A DNA stretch of 64,000 nucleotides, from assembly GCF_014638995.1 (NCBI RefSeq), contig NZ_BMFR01000001.1, positions 578,540-642,539 on the forward strand, written 5' to 3'. A program made the position numbers and the translations under genes. The notes below the pieces were generated by a model. That model saw nothing but the letters and a program-made list of their open reading frames with translations. It was not told where the DNA came from and searched no databases. Source of the DNA: Virgibacillus oceani. GTDB taxonomy: Bacteria; Bacillota; Bacilli; Bacillales; Amphibacillaceae. Shown in pieces: positions 25,254-34,113 of this stretch (position 1 is the first letter of the stretch; every line of letters starts with the position of its first letter).

Positions 25254-26753
25254 ATGGGAAACACGGCGTTGCTAGAAAAAGATTTTCACAATTTGTTAAA
25301 AGAACAAAATGCATACCGTGAAGCAATTATGCTGACAGTATGGGATATGCGGACAAAAATTCCGAAAAAAGGTGTTGAACAACGCTCTTGGGTTGTTGGT
25401 TTTTTATCAGAAAAACTTCATCAGCTCGAAACATCCGAGAGAATGAAACACTTTATTGACATGCTAAAAGATTCAGTTGATGATGAAGTAATGAAAAAGA
25501 CTGTTGAGGAATGTGAAGAGACGTATGAACGAAACCGAAAAATTCCTGCCGAAGAATATAAAGAGTATGTCATGCTGCAATCAAAATCCGAGTCCATTTG
25601 GCAGGAGGCTAGGGAGAAAGCTGATTTTTCCTTATTCCAGCCATATTTAGAGGATTTGGTTGAATATAACAAAAAATTTGCAAATTATTGGGGTTATGAT
25701 GAAAATATTTATGATGCATTGTTGCATGAATATGAACCAGGTGTAACAACAAAAATGTTAGACAAGGTTTTTCCCGAGTTAAGAAATTCTTTAACAACCC
25801 TTGTGGAGAAAATCAATCAAAGCAAAACGAAACCGGACCCTGCCATTTTATCAGGGCATTTTCCTAAAAAGAATCAGGAAGCGTTTAGTGTAGAAATTTT
25901 AAAACGAATGGGTTATGATTTTGCATCTGGAAGACTAGATGAAACGATACATCCATTTGCCATTGGAATAAATATGAATGATGTACGTGTTACAACACGG
26001 TATGATGAAGAAGATTTCCGTATGGCCGTTTTTGGTACTATTCATGAGGGTGGCCATGCACTTTATGAACAAAATATTAGCCAAAAGCTTAGGTCTACAC
26101 CTTTAGCAACCGGAACCTCAATGGGCATTCATGAATCACAATCATTATTTTGGGAAAATTTTATCGGACGAAACAAATCCTTTTGGGAGTCGCATTATGA
26201 TTTGTTTAAGTCTTATGCCCCCAACCATTTCGGGCATGTATCGCTTGATAACTTTTATCAGGCAGTAAATGAAGTTAAGGCATCATTTATCAGAATAGAG
26301 GCAGACGAATTGACCTATCCACTTCATATAATGGTCCGATATGAGCTGGAAAAGGCATTAATTAACGGAGATATTCATGTTTCTGATTTACCGCATTTAT
26401 GGAATGAAAAAATGGTTGATTATTTAGGAATTGAACCGCCTTCAGATCGAGAAGGGGTATTGCAGGATATCCATTGGGCAGGTGGCGATTTCGGTTATTT
26501 CCCTTCCTACGCACTTGGATACATGTATGCAGCCCAATTCCAGCATACAATGGAAAACGAATTGAATTTAAATGAATGTATCGCCACAGGGAATTTTGAT
26601 CAAATCCGCCAGTGGTTAACAGCGAATATCCACCAATATGGCAAAATGAAAAAACCATTGGAAATAATAAAGGATGTAACAAATGAACAATTGAATCCCG
26701 ATTACCTAGTGTCATATTTATCTAAAAAATATACAGATATATATAACTTATAA
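25254..26753 (+). CDS. ypwA: M32-family metallocarboxypeptidase (YpwA)
   Basis: This 499-residue zinc carboxypeptidase removes C-terminal residues from peptides in the cytoplasm. The zinc motif HEGGH is at residues 264-268, with the third ligand Glu in HESQSLFWENFIG about 30 residues on. The family motifs DVRVTTRY, RIEADELTYPLHI and GALGYF-like GYFPSYALGYMYAAQ are all present. Length matches B. subtilis YpwA (about 500). GGGAGGACAAG precedes the ATG. A strong terminator follows. Confidence 0.94.
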   Translation: MGNTALLEKDFHNLLKEQNAYREAIMLTVWDMRTKIPKKGVEQRSWVVGFLSEKLHQLETSERMKHFIDMLKDSVDDEVMKKTVEECEETYERNRKIPAEEYKEYVMLQSKSESIWQEAREKADFSLFQPYLEDLVEYNKKFANYWGYDENIYDALLHEYEPGVTTKMLDKVFPELRNSLTTLVEKINQSKTKPDPAILSGHFPKKNQEAFSVEILKRMGYDFASGRLDETIHPFAIGINMNDVRVTTRYDEEDFRMAVFGTIHEGGHALYEQNISQKLRSTPLATGTSMGIHESQSLFWENFIGRNKSFWESHYDLFKSYAPNHFGHVSLDNFYQAVNEVKASFIRIEADELTYPLHIMVRYELEKALINGDIHVSDLPHLWNEKMVDYLGIEPPSDREGVLQDIHWAGGDFGYFPSYALGYMYAAQFQHTMENELNLNECIATGNFDQIRQWLTANIHQYGKMKKPLEIIKDVTNEQLNPDYLVSYLSKKYTDIYNL

Positions 26754-26756
26754 TCT

Positions 26757-26796
26757 AAAAACAGGGGAGGCTTTGCCTAAAACCCCTGTTTTTTTT
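26757..26796 (+). terminator. intrinsic terminator after ypwA
   Basis: The 11-bp stem AAAAACAGGGG with CCCCTGTTTTT is followed by more T residues. It encloses a smaller AGGC-TTT-GCCT hairpin. Confidence 0.85.
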
Positions 26797-26859
26797 CGCA
26801 TAATATTTTGTAATAAATGCAAACTATGAAAAAAAACACATGGTTCATAAGGAGATTAT

Positions 26860-27951
26860 ATGACATATATTTGCTCTGCGGGTGCAGGTATCCCTCCATA
26901 CGAAATAACGCAACAAGAAATTAAATTATTGGTAAGTGACATATTTACATATACCAAAAAAGAATTAACCAGATTAATGCCCGTCTTTGATCATGCCAAA
27001 GTAAACAAACGTCAATTTGTTGTTGATAAACAATGGTTTAAAGAAAGTCATACTTTTGAAGAGAAAAATAATTTATATCAGAAATATGCATGTGAATATT
27101 CATTAAAAGCAATTGACGAATGTTTAACTAATGGGGAATTTTTAAAAGAAGATATTCCATATGAAGCGGTTGATATGATTATTTACATTTCATCAACTGG
27201 TATTGCAACACCATCAATTGATGCTTATATACTAAATGAGCGGTCCTTCAGGGAAAATGTTAGCCGAATGCCATTATGGGGTCTGGGTTGCGCTGGAGGA
27301 GCAATAGGCTTATCCCGCGCATTTGACTGGATATCTTCAAATCCTGATAAAACGGCACTGGTTGTTTGCTGTGAATTATGCGGGCTAACGTTCCAAAAAA
27401 GTGATAATAAAAAAAGTAATGTAGTTGGAACTGCGTTATTTGGTGATGGAGTTGCGGCAGTTTTAATTTGTGGCCAAGACTCACCATATTGCACTTATCG
27501 TAAAAAGGTATTGCCAAAAATAATGAAGACAAGTTCATTTACAAAAAAGGACAGTCTTTCAATTATGGGATGGGACGTAACAAACAATGGATTAGAAGTA
27601 ATCTTTTCTAAAAGCATTCCAGCATTGGTACATACTTTATGGAGGGATCATATTCAATCCTTCTTTCATGAAATTTATGTAAATGAAGTTGGTATCCATT
27701 CCTTTATTGCACACCCGGGAGGACAAAAGGTTTTAGAGGCGATGAAGGATGTTTTACAATTATCTAGTCAAAAGAAATTAGCTAAATCCTATGAGGTGCT
27801 GGAGAACCATGGAAATATGTCCTCTGCAACTGTTATTTATGTATTAAAAGAATGGATGAAAGAAACAGTAGAGGAGAAAGAACTTAGTATTGTATCTGCA
27901 CTGGGTCCAGGCTTTAGTTCAGAATTATTATTATTGGAGTGGAACCGATGA
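26860..27951 (+). CDS. bpsA: type III polyketide synthase (chalcone-synthase-like, BpsA)
   Basis: This 363-residue ketosynthase extends long-chain acyl-CoA starters with malonyl-CoA to make alkylpyrones. The triad is Cys144 (GLGCAGG), His285 (FIAHPGG) and Asn319 (HGNMSSAT). B. subtilis BpsA (BcsA), 365 residues, makes triketide pyrones that its partner BpsB methylates. The start of bpsB overlaps the stop here (ATGA), preserving that pair. RBS AAGGAG precedes the ATG. Product identity for this strain is inferred. Confidence 0.93.
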   Translation: MTYICSAGAGIPPYEITQQEIKLLVSDIFTYTKKELTRLMPVFDHAKVNKRQFVVDKQWFKESHTFEEKNNLYQKYACEYSLKAIDECLTNGEFLKEDIPYEAVDMIIYISSTGIATPSIDAYILNERSFRENVSRMPLWGLGCAGGAIGLSRAFDWISSNPDKTALVVCCELCGLTFQKSDNKKSNVVGTALFGDGVAAVLICGQDSPYCTYRKKVLPKIMKTSSFTKKDSLSIMGWDVTNNGLEVIFSKSIPALVHTLWRDHIQSFFHEIYVNEVGIHSFIAHPGGQKVLEAMKDVLQLSSQKKLAKSYEVLENHGNMSSATVIYVLKEWMKETVEEKELSIVSALGPGFSSELLLLEWNR

Positions 27952-28469
27952 CAACATGGATGTGGATTCTGCTTGGCGTTATTATTTGTCAGCGTCTTGT
28001 GGAACTTATAATTGCAAAAAGGAACGAACAATGGATGAAAGATAGAGGCGGTATTGAAAAGGGGGAAAAGCATTATAAATGGTTTGTTATCCTGCATATC
28101 ATGTTTTTCCTTTCTATAGTGTTTGAAGTACAAACACAAACTGATAGTGATCGGCAATTAAATTACTTTCTATTTAGTATATTTTTGGCAGCGCAACTAG
28201 GAAGGGTTTGGTGTATTCAAACATTAGGGAAATTCTGGAACACCAAAATCATTGTACTTCCGGGAGTTTCCATTATAAAAAAAGGACCGTACAAATATAT
28301 TAAACATCCGAATTATTTAATAGTACTAGTTGAATTGTTTGTGATCCCATTGATCTATGGCGCCTACATTACTGCGGTTCTGTTTCCATTGCTTCACCTT
28401 GGATTGTTGAGAATTCGCGTGCCACGTGAGGAAAAAGCTTTAACTAAAGCAACTTTACCAAAGGTGTAA
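27948..28469 (+). CDS. bpsB: alkylpyrone O-methyltransferase, isoprenylcysteine methyltransferase-like (BpsB/YpbQ)
   Basis: This 173-residue membrane protein of the ICMT family has four to five hydrophobic segments. The SAM-binding C-terminal signature GPYKYIKHPNY (about residues 113-123) is followed by VPREEKAL. In B. subtilis it methylates the alkylpyrones made by BpsA. ATG 27948 follows TTGGAGTGG and overlaps the bpsA stop; a GTG at 27939 lies inside the site. Expression is probably coupled to bpsA. Confidence 0.9.
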   Translation: MTTWMWILLGVIICQRLVELIIAKRNEQWMKDRGGIEKGEKHYKWFVILHIMFFLSIVFEVQTQTDSDRQLNYFLFSIFLAAQLGRVWCIQTLGKFWNTKIIVLPGVSIIKKGPYKYIKHPNYLIVLVELFVIPLIYGAYITAVLFPLLHLGLLRIRVPREEKALTKATLPKV

Positions 28470-28500
28470 AACGAGGATGGCAATTGCCGTCCTCGTTCTT
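28470..28500 (+). terminator. intrinsic terminator after bpsB
   Basis: A 12-bp stem (AACGAGGATGGC with GCCGTCCTCGTT, one G-T pair) and loop AATT is followed by CTTGTT, a rather poor T tract. Confidence 0.7.
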
Positions 28501-28517
28501 GTTCAATAAGGTGCGGG

Positions 28518-28558
28518 CACAAAAAAAGCGGCAATCTCATTTATGATCACCGCTTTTT
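28518..28558 (-). terminator. intrinsic terminator of the cold-shock gene
   Basis: Read on the minus strand, AAAAAGCGG pairs with CCGCTTTTT around an 18-base loop and is followed by more T residues, 15 bases after the csp stop. Confidence 0.75.
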
Positions 28559-28572
28559 ATATAATGTTTTGA

Positions 28573-28773
28573 TTATAATTTCGTTACATTAGCAGCTTGT
28601 GGTCCACGTTCGCCTTCAACAATTTCAAAGGAAACCTCTTGACCTTCTTCTAATGACTTAAAACCTTCTTCTTGAATTGCAGAATAATGTACAAATACAT
28701 CATTTCCGCCTTCTACTTGGATGAAACCATAGCCCTTTTCAGCGTTAAACCATTTTACTACTCCATTTTCCAT
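28573..28773 (-). CDS. csp: cold shock protein (CspB/CspD type)
   Basis: This 66-residue OB-fold RNA chaperone binds single-stranded RNA and DNA. RNP1 is KGYGFIQV (about 16-23) and RNP2 is VFVHYSAI (about 27-34); the end [13 protein letters not shown] is typical. It is closest by eye to B. subtilis CspD, which maps to the same general region. ATG at 28773 lies eight bases after AGGAGG; a longer GTG frame is not needed. The leader is about 185 bases long and contains a terminator-like hairpin, discussed separately. Confidence 0.92.
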   Translation of the reverse strand: MENGVVKWFNAEKGYGFIQVEGGNDVFVHYSAIQEEGFKSLEEGQEVSFEIVEGERGPQAANVTKL

Positions 28774-28863
28774 GTGAACAATCCTCCTAGAAACTTTCAC
28801 GCAAAAGCACATTTTAAATTAGCTTTAGAACGTGGTGATATACAAAGCAGAATAATAAAACAT

Positions 28864-28927
28864 CAAAAAGGCAACTTTTATAGAAGCGTAGGATCACTCA
28901 CCTGCATCTCTTCTATAGAAGCTGCCT
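28864..28927 (-). promoter_or_regulatory. terminator-like hairpin inside the csp leader
   Basis: On the minus strand, an 18-base arm at 28927-28910 pairs with one at 28886-28869 (16 Watson-Crick pairs, one G-U, one mismatch) around a 23-base loop, followed directly by TTTTT. It lies between the csp promoter and its start codon. It would either attenuate csp or end a separate RNA of about 100 bases. Confidence 0.6.
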
Positions 28928-28965
28928 GACTTTAATGATTCCATACATCTTCTTTGCTTGTGTCC

Positions 28966-28994
28966 AATATAGCTTATTTCCTATTAACAGTCAA
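28966..28994 (-). promoter_or_regulatory. sigma-A promoter of csp
   Basis: On the minus strand TTGACT (28994-28989), a 17-base spacer and TATATT (28971-28966) form a good promoter, with the start point near 28959. Confidence 0.75.
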
Positions 28995-29058
28995 GAAATT
29001 GGCGATAAAAAGTAATTATTTTTTAGGTAAATGTCTATATTTTTTATGAAATAAAAGA

Positions 29059-29077
29059 TATAATGAAAGCGCTTGTA
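29059..29077 (+). promoter_or_regulatory. fhs promoter -10 with an overlapping cre-like site
   Basis: TATAAT (29059-29064) is followed at once by TGAAAGCGCTTGTA (29064-29077), which matches about 12 of 14 positions of the CcpA cre consensus. This position would allow catabolite control. No strong -35 was found. Confidence 0.5.
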
Positions 29078-29138
29078 ATTATGTGAAAACAAATACATTT
29101 ATATTATACTAATCTTAAAATGGGAGGGGAGTTTTTTC

Positions 29139-30809
29139 ATGAAAACAGATATTGAAATAGCACAACAAGCTAATCTATTACCAATTAACGAAATTGCTGA
29201 AAAACTGAATTTAACCGAAACTGATTGGGAACCATACGGTCATACGAAAGCGAAACTATCCGATAAATTGCTTGAAAAGCTTGAAAATAAACCTAATGGT
29301 AAGGTGATTTTAGTAACTTCGATAAATCCGACACCCGCGGGAGAAGGGAAATCAACTGTAACTGTTGGATTAGGACAAGCTTTAAACAGAATCGGTAAAA
29401 AAGCCATCATTGCGCTGAGAGAGCCTTCTTTAGGACCTGTTATGGGAATGAAAGGCGGGGCTGCAGGTGGCGGCCACGCACAAGTGCTGCCAATGGAGGA
29501 TATTAATTTGCACTTTACTGGAGATCTTCATGCTATCACAAGTGCTAATAATGCTTTAGCGGCGTTTATCGATAATCATATTCATCGTGGTAATGAATTA
29601 AATATCGATCCAAGAAGAATTGAATGGAAACGAGTTATGGATATGAATGATCGTGCGTTAAGACAAATCGTCGTAGGACTTGGAGGGCCATTGCGTGGTG
29701 TTCCCAGAGAAGATGGATTTACGATTACGGTAGCTTCAGAAATTATGGCTATTCTTTGTTTAGCGATAGGACTTGATGATTTAAAGGAGAGACTTGCACG
29801 AATAGTTATTGGTTATACATACAAGGAAGAGCCAGTAACTGTCAAAGACTTAAAGGTAGAAGGCGCCTTAACGTTATTGCTAAAAGATGCAATTAAACCT
29901 AATTTAGTGCAAACAACGGAAAATACGCCGGCAATAATTCATGGCGGTCCATTTGCCAATATTGCTCATGGCTGCAATAGTATTATGGCAACAAAAACAG
30001 CTGCAAAGCTAGGGGAATATGTGGTAACAGAAGCTGGTTTTGGAGCTGATTTGGGTGCTGAAAAATTCCTGGATATAAAAACTAGGGCTGGAAATATTGA
30101 AACAGCTGCAGTAGTTATTGTAGCAACAGTCCGGGCATTAAAAATGCATGGCGGTGTAAGTAAGGAAAATTTAACAGAGGAAAATATTGAGGCATTAACG
30201 GCTGGTATGGAAAATTTAAAAAAGCATATTGAAACAATAGAAAATTTTGGTTTGCCATTTGTTGTTGCAATCAATAAATTTCCGACTGATACAATTGATG
30301 AAACAAATTTTATTGAATCGTGGTGTAAATCCAGGGGAATTGACGTTGCCTTAACAGATGTATGGGCACGTGGTGGTCAAGGTGGTCTTGAATTAGCGGA
30401 AATTGTAGTTGAGAAAGCGCAATCTCCTGATAGAAATTTCAAGCATGTTTATGAATTAAATGAAACTTTGGAAACAAAAATACGGAAAATAGCTCAAACC
30501 GTTTATGGAGCAAAAACAATTGAATTGTCACCAAAAGCCAAGAAACAACTTAGCTTCTATGAACAGCAAGGCTGGGGAAATCTTCCTATTTGTATGGCAA
30601 AGACACAATATTCATTGTCTGATGATCCTGCCTTATTAGGAAGACCAGAAGGGTTTGTTGTTGCAATTAGGGAATTGCGTATTTCTGTTGGAGCCGGCTT
30701 TATTGTTGTATTAACAGGGGATATGATGACAATGCCGGGCTTACCAAAGCGGCCAGCTGCGTTAAATATGGATGTAACAACAGACGGCAAAATTCTGGGA
30801 TTATTTTAA
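29139..30809 (+). CDS. fhs: formate-tetrahydrofolate ligase
   Basis: Fhs makes 10-formyl-tetrahydrofolate from formate, THF and ATP, feeding purine and formyl-Met synthesis. The 556-residue protein is of normal length. The P-loop TPAGEGKST is at 65-73, followed by [19 protein letters not shown] and [22 protein letters not shown] precedes the ATG. B. subtilis lacks this gene; it is present in many other Bacillaceae. Its stop shares one base with the next start, so the HD hydrolase is co-translated. Confidence 0.96.
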   Translation: MKTDIEIAQQANLLPINEIAEKLNLTETDWEPYGHTKAKLSDKLLEKLENKPNGKVILVTSINPTPAGEGKSTVTVGLGQALNRIGKKAIIALREPSLGPVMGMKGGAAGGGHAQVLPMEDINLHFTGDLHAITSANNALAAFIDNHIHRGNELNIDPRRIEWKRVMDMNDRALRQIVVGLGGPLRGVPREDGFTITVASEIMAILCLAIGLDDLKERLARIVIGYTYKEEPVTVKDLKVEGALTLLLKDAIKPNLVQTTENTPAIIHGGPFANIAHGCNSIMATKTAAKLGEYVVTEAGFGADLGAEKFLDIKTRAGNIETAAVVIVATVRALKMHGGVSKENLTEENIEALTAGMENLKKHIETIENFGLPFVVAINKFPTDTIDETNFIESWCKSRGIDVALTDVWARGGQGGLELAEIVVEKAQSPDRNFKHVYELNETLETKIRKIAQTVYGAKTIELSPKAKKQLSFYEQQGWGNLPICMAKTQYSLSDDPALLGRPEGFVVAIRELRISVGAGFIVVLTGDMMTMPGLPKRPAALNMDVTTDGKILGLF

Positions 30810-31399
30810 TGGAAAAGGAAAAACAATTAAAATCGATTCGTGAGTATGTTAAAAACATATTTCAAGATGATGCTACTGGACATGATTATTTTCATATGAA
30901 GCGAGTTGCCAAAGTGGCAAAATTAATCGCCGAAAAAGAAAATGCAGATAGCTTTGTAACTGAAGCGGCTGGTTTGCTCCACGATGTTGGTGATCATAAG
31001 CTATTCAATAATCCGTCAGCGGTATTGGACGAAATGTATTTGTTTTTAAAATCAATTCACGTGCAAGACGATGATATAGAAAAAATAAAAATAGCGATGA
31101 AAGATGTTTCTTTCTCAAAGGGTAATGTTCCAGTAACTTTAGAAGGGAAAATCGTTCAGGATGCTGACCGAATCGATGCTATTGGCGCTATTGGAATTGC
31201 GAGAACCTTTGCTTTCGGAGGGGCTAAAGGTCAATTAATATATCATGATGCCCACAACGAATCAACATCGATACAGCATTTTCATGATAAATTGTTAAAA
31301 TTGAAAGAGTTAATCCATACAACAACTGCTAAAAAAATGGCCAATGAACGCCATGCATTTATGGAAGCATTTTTAAAGGAGTTTCATAGAGAATGGTAA
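30809..31399 (+). CDS. ypgQ: HD-domain phosphohydrolase (YpgQ-like)
   Basis: This 196-residue metal-dependent HD hydrolase has H in GHDYFHMKRV, the HD pair in AAGLLHDVGDHK (about 51-62) and the distal Asp in QDADRIDAIGAIGIARTF. B. subtilis YpgQ, a similar protein of about 205 residues, hydrolyses deoxynucleoside triphosphates in vitro. The ATG overlaps the fhs stop (TAATG). The end lies within a strong terminator hairpin. Confidence 0.88.
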   Translation: MEKEKQLKSIREYVKNIFQDDATGHDYFHMKRVAKVAKLIAEKENADSFVTEAAGLLHDVGDHKLFNNPSAVLDEMYLFLKSIHVQDDDIEKIKIAMKDVSFSKGNVPVTLEGKIVQDADRIDAIGAIGIARTFAFGGAKGQLIYHDAHNESTSIQHFHDKLLKLKELIHTTTAKKMANERHAFMEAFLKEFHREW

Positions 31400-31439
31400 A
31401 AAAATCGAGTAGTGGTTCATCCCATCTACTCGATTTTTT
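31399..31439. terminator. bidirectional terminator between ypgQ and the DUF2512 gene
   Basis: A 14-bp perfect stem (AAAAAATCGAGTAG with CTACTCGATTTTTT) and a 13-base loop lies between the stops of two convergent genes, with A and T tracts on both sides. Confidence 0.88.
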
Positions 31440-31804
31440 TATTCGCTAACAGGATCATCTTTACGTATTCTTCCACTTTGCAGCAGCCAATTATGCTGAA
31501 ATATTTCTGTGATTGCAAGCAATGCACCAGTAAGTACGGCACCCCAGAATGTTACTGCAGTATCTGCAAAAAACATTGCACCAAAGTAAACAACGAGGGT
31601 CGATGCAGCAAAATCCATAATCGTACTTAACCAATTCGTGTCCTCTCTAAGCATAGCAACTTCCATAAAATAACCAATTACTGCTAAGACTACACCGATA
31701 ATAATTGGCTGATACCAATATGCAAAATCTACATTAGGAAAGATCCATGATGCAACAATAATTCCAATTGGACAGATAATTAATTTAACAATTAAACCAG
31801 TCAT
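31439..31804 (-). CDS. DUF2512 membrane protein (YndM family)
   Basis: This 121-residue integral membrane protein has four hydrophobic segments (about 4-20, 31-51, 63-83 and 85-105) and an acidic-basic tail, RIRKDDPVSE. Composition and spacing match the DUF2512/YndM family of Bacillaceae, whose role is not known. AGGTGGG precedes the start. It is a single-gene unit facing ypgQ. Confidence 0.8.
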   Translation of the reverse strand: MTGLIVKLIICPIGIIVASWIFPNVDFAYWYQPIIIGVVLAVIGYFMEVAMLREDTNWLSTIMDFAASTLVVYFGAMFFADTAVTFWGAVLTGALLAITEIFQHNWLLQSGRIRKDDPVSE

Positions 31805-31891
31805 TTATTAAATCCCACCTTTTTTTATAGTATTGCTTGTTTAAGGTGAGAATATGACTAATTATATCAGTGGTAATATTTACCATAGCAT

Positions 31892-32908
31892 TTATTGCGT
31901 AATCCGCTTCGCCCCTAGATATCGCTGCTGCCAGTAATCATACTCCATTTTTGAAACTTCTACTCCGTTTGATTGACCAGCATGTATAAACTTCCCATCC
32001 CCAATATATATACCCATATGCGATGGACCTGGTTTATACGTTTCAAAAAATACTAAATCACCAATCGAGGGACTATTTACAGGAGAGGCAAAATTCCACA
32101 TATCCGAAACTGTTCGTGGAGTTGTAATATTTTGCGTGGAATAAATGTATTGAATAAATCCGCTGCAATCAAATCCACCTGGCGAATTTCCGCCCCACAC
32201 ATACGGTGTACCGATAAATGAATACGCTGCCTGAATAACTCCAGCATGAATTGTTGCTTTTGTTTCCACCTTTTTTATTTCTTTTTTTGTATCTTTCTTT
32301 GTCTGTTTGGCATTCGGCTTTGAAGTTTTTTCGGCATTTTTAGATTTATAAAGCGTTTTAAGTGACTCTTTCGTTACTTCCGTTGTTAATTCGATACCAT
32401 GTTCCTTTTCAGCGATTTCAAGTGCCTTTTTTGTAAGTGGACCATATATTCCATCAATTTCACCAGTATAATATCCAAAATAATTTAAGGCTTTTTGAAC
32501 GATTTTTACATCTTCACTTTGCAGCCCAGGATAGATAGAACCAGACAATTCTTCAATCTGTTTAAGATACATTTTCATTTCTATTTCTATTAAAGCGTCT
32601 ATTGTTTCCTCATCTGCCTGACCAGACATCCTTAAACGGTATTTTGCCTGAAACTTCTTTAATGCATGTTCTGTCAGAATCCCAAAATCACCATCTATTT
32701 CGTCATTGTAGTAGGATAACTTATTTAATTTATGCTGTAAGACACGGATAACCTCTCCATGTTCTCCGTATTCTAATTGTTCTGCTTCTAATAATTGCTT
32801 ATTTTGAAGTTCAGGATATGCATCAACGTAAACAGCAAGCGGCTGACTTAACATGTAGCTGTATAGTACGGAATGCTTAACTACTTGATCTACGGTACTA
32901 TTTAGCAT
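31892..32908 (-). CDS. NlpC/P60 (C40) peptidoglycan hydrolase with two PG-binding domains
   Basis: The 338-residue protein has two peptidoglycan-binding type 1 repeats (about 45-105, VIRVLQHKLNKLSYYNDEIDG; and about 120-185, VKIVQKALNYFGYYTGEIDG). A Lys-rich linker (about 190-215) leads to a C40 domain with catalytic Cys248 in FDCSGFIQY and His in HMGIYIGDGKFIHAG. Such enzymes cut the D-Glu-diaminopimelate bond of wall peptides. No ordinary signal peptide is visible at the N-terminus, which is odd for a wall enzyme; it could act in the spore or during sporulation. AAAGGGGA precedes the ATG. Confidence 0.9.
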   Translation of the reverse strand: MLNSTVDQVVKHSVLYSYMLSQPLAVYVDAYPELQNKQLLEAEQLEYGEHGEVIRVLQHKLNKLSYYNDEIDGDFGILTEHALKKFQAKYRLRMSGQADEETIDALIEIEMKMYLKQIEELSGSIYPGLQSEDVKIVQKALNYFGYYTGEIDGIYGPLTKKALEIAEKEHGIELTTEVTKESLKTLYKSKNAEKTSKPNAKQTKKDTKKEIKKVETKATIHAGVIQAAYSFIGTPYVWGGNSPGGFDCSGFIQYIYSTQNITTPRTVSDMWNFASPVNSPSIGDLVFFETYKPGPSHMGIYIGDGKFIHAGQSNGVEVSKMEYDYWQQRYLGAKRITQ

Positions 32909-32944
32909 GCAAAATCCCCTTTCTGCAGATTTAATTCTTCTAAA

Positions 32945-32998
32945 TTACGTTTATGTAGAAAAAGTAAGATTATGAACTAACTGAGTTTACGTTTATGT
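32945..32998. repeat. 12-bp direct repeat pair between the NlpC/P60 gene and thyA
   Basis: TTACGTTTATGT occurs at 32945-32956 and again at 32987-32998, starts 42 bases apart (four helical turns), in a divergent promoter region. It could bind a regulator. Confidence 0.55.
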
Positions 32999-33126
32999 TA
33001 CAATAAGGGAAACTTGATTTAGTGGGTATGTGAAATTACAATTGATTCACTGTTTTTAAATAGGAGATATAGCTATTGATAGTGATTGAAAGGAAATGTC
33101 AAATATAGATTGATGGAGGAGATTAG

Positions 33127-34086
33127 ATGCCAATAGGTGAACAAGCTTACTTAAATCTGTGTAAACATGTTCTGGAAAGTGGAGCAAAAAAAGAGGATCG
33201 AACAAATACTGGTACATATTCCGCGTTTGGACAGCAAATGCGATTTGATTTAAGCAAGGGTTTTCCTCTTTTAACCACTAAAAAGGTTCCATTTCGACTT
33301 GTAGCTAGTGAACTGCTTTGGTTTATTAAAGGTGATACAAACATTCGTTTTTTGGTTGAAAACAATAACAATATTTGGAACGAATGGGCGTTTAAAAAAT
33401 GGGTGGAAAGCGCTGATTATTTTGGTCCGGATATGACTGACTTCGGAAATCGCAGTCAGCAGGATTCATCATTTAATGAAAAATACCAGGAGCAAATGAA
33501 GATATTTAAAGCTAAGATTCTCCAAGATAGTACTTTTGCTGAAAAATATGGTGATCTCGGTTCTATTTATGGGAAGCAGTGGCGTGCATGGAAAACGTCA
33601 AAAAATGAAACAATTGACCAATTAAAGCAGGTAATTGAATCGATTCGAATAAACCCGGATTCACGAAGGCACATTGTGACTGCGTGGAATCCCGAAGATG
33701 TTCCTTCTAACATGGCCCTGCCGCCATGCCATACACTTTTTCAATTTTATGTTGCCGATGGAAAGCTGTCCTGCCAATTGTATCAACGTAGTGCAGATAT
33801 CTTTCTGGGTGTACCGTTCAATATTGCCAGCTATGCACTGTTAACGCATTTAATTGCATATGAATGTAATTTAGAGGTAGGAGAATTCGTTCACACATTT
33901 GGTGATGCACATATTTATACCAATCATGTAAAACAAGTAAACGAACAGCTTAAGAGAGAAATACGTGATTTTCCTATACTTCGTTTAAAGAGAGAAAAAG
34001 GTTCTATTTTTGATTTTGAATTAACTGATATTGAACTGTTAAACTACAATCCGCACCCGGCTATAAAAGCACCAATAGCAGTTTGA
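33127..34086 (+). CDS. thyA: thymidylate synthase (ThyA)
   Basis: ThyA methylates dUMP to dTMP using methylene-THF, which leaves dihydrofolate. The 319-residue protein is the long form with an insertion of about 50 residues in the small domain (around residues 85-140), as in Lactobacillus casei. The active-site Cys201 is in [12 protein letters not shown], and the dUMP-binding [13 protein letters not shown] and [19 protein letters not shown] segments are intact. TGGAGGAGA precedes the ATG. dfrA, which recycles the dihydrofolate, begins 28 bases after the stop. Confidence 0.96.
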   Translation: MPIGEQAYLNLCKHVLESGAKKEDRTNTGTYSAFGQQMRFDLSKGFPLLTTKKVPFRLVASELLWFIKGDTNIRFLVENNNNIWNEWAFKKWVESADYFGPDMTDFGNRSQQDSSFNEKYQEQMKIFKAKILQDSTFAEKYGDLGSIYGKQWRAWKTSKNETIDQLKQVIESIRINPDSRRHIVTAWNPEDVPSNMALPPCHTLFQFYVADGKLSCQLYQRSADIFLGVPFNIASYALLTHLIAYECNLEVGEFVHTFGDAHIYTNHVKQVNEQLKREIRDFPILRLKREKGSIFDFELTDIELLNYNPHPAIKAPIAV

Positions 34087-34113
34087 CAAGAAGAAAGTAA
34101 GGAGGAATTCCTG

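Noticed and set aside
28672..28929. Plus-strand gene opposite the cold-shock gene
   Set aside because: It overlaps csp and its leader in antisense, lacks a ribosome site and has no recognisable protein features.
31412..31630. Plus-strand frame with a Cys-rich end
   Set aside because: It is the reverse of the DUF2512 membrane protein gene and starts inside the terminator hairpin.
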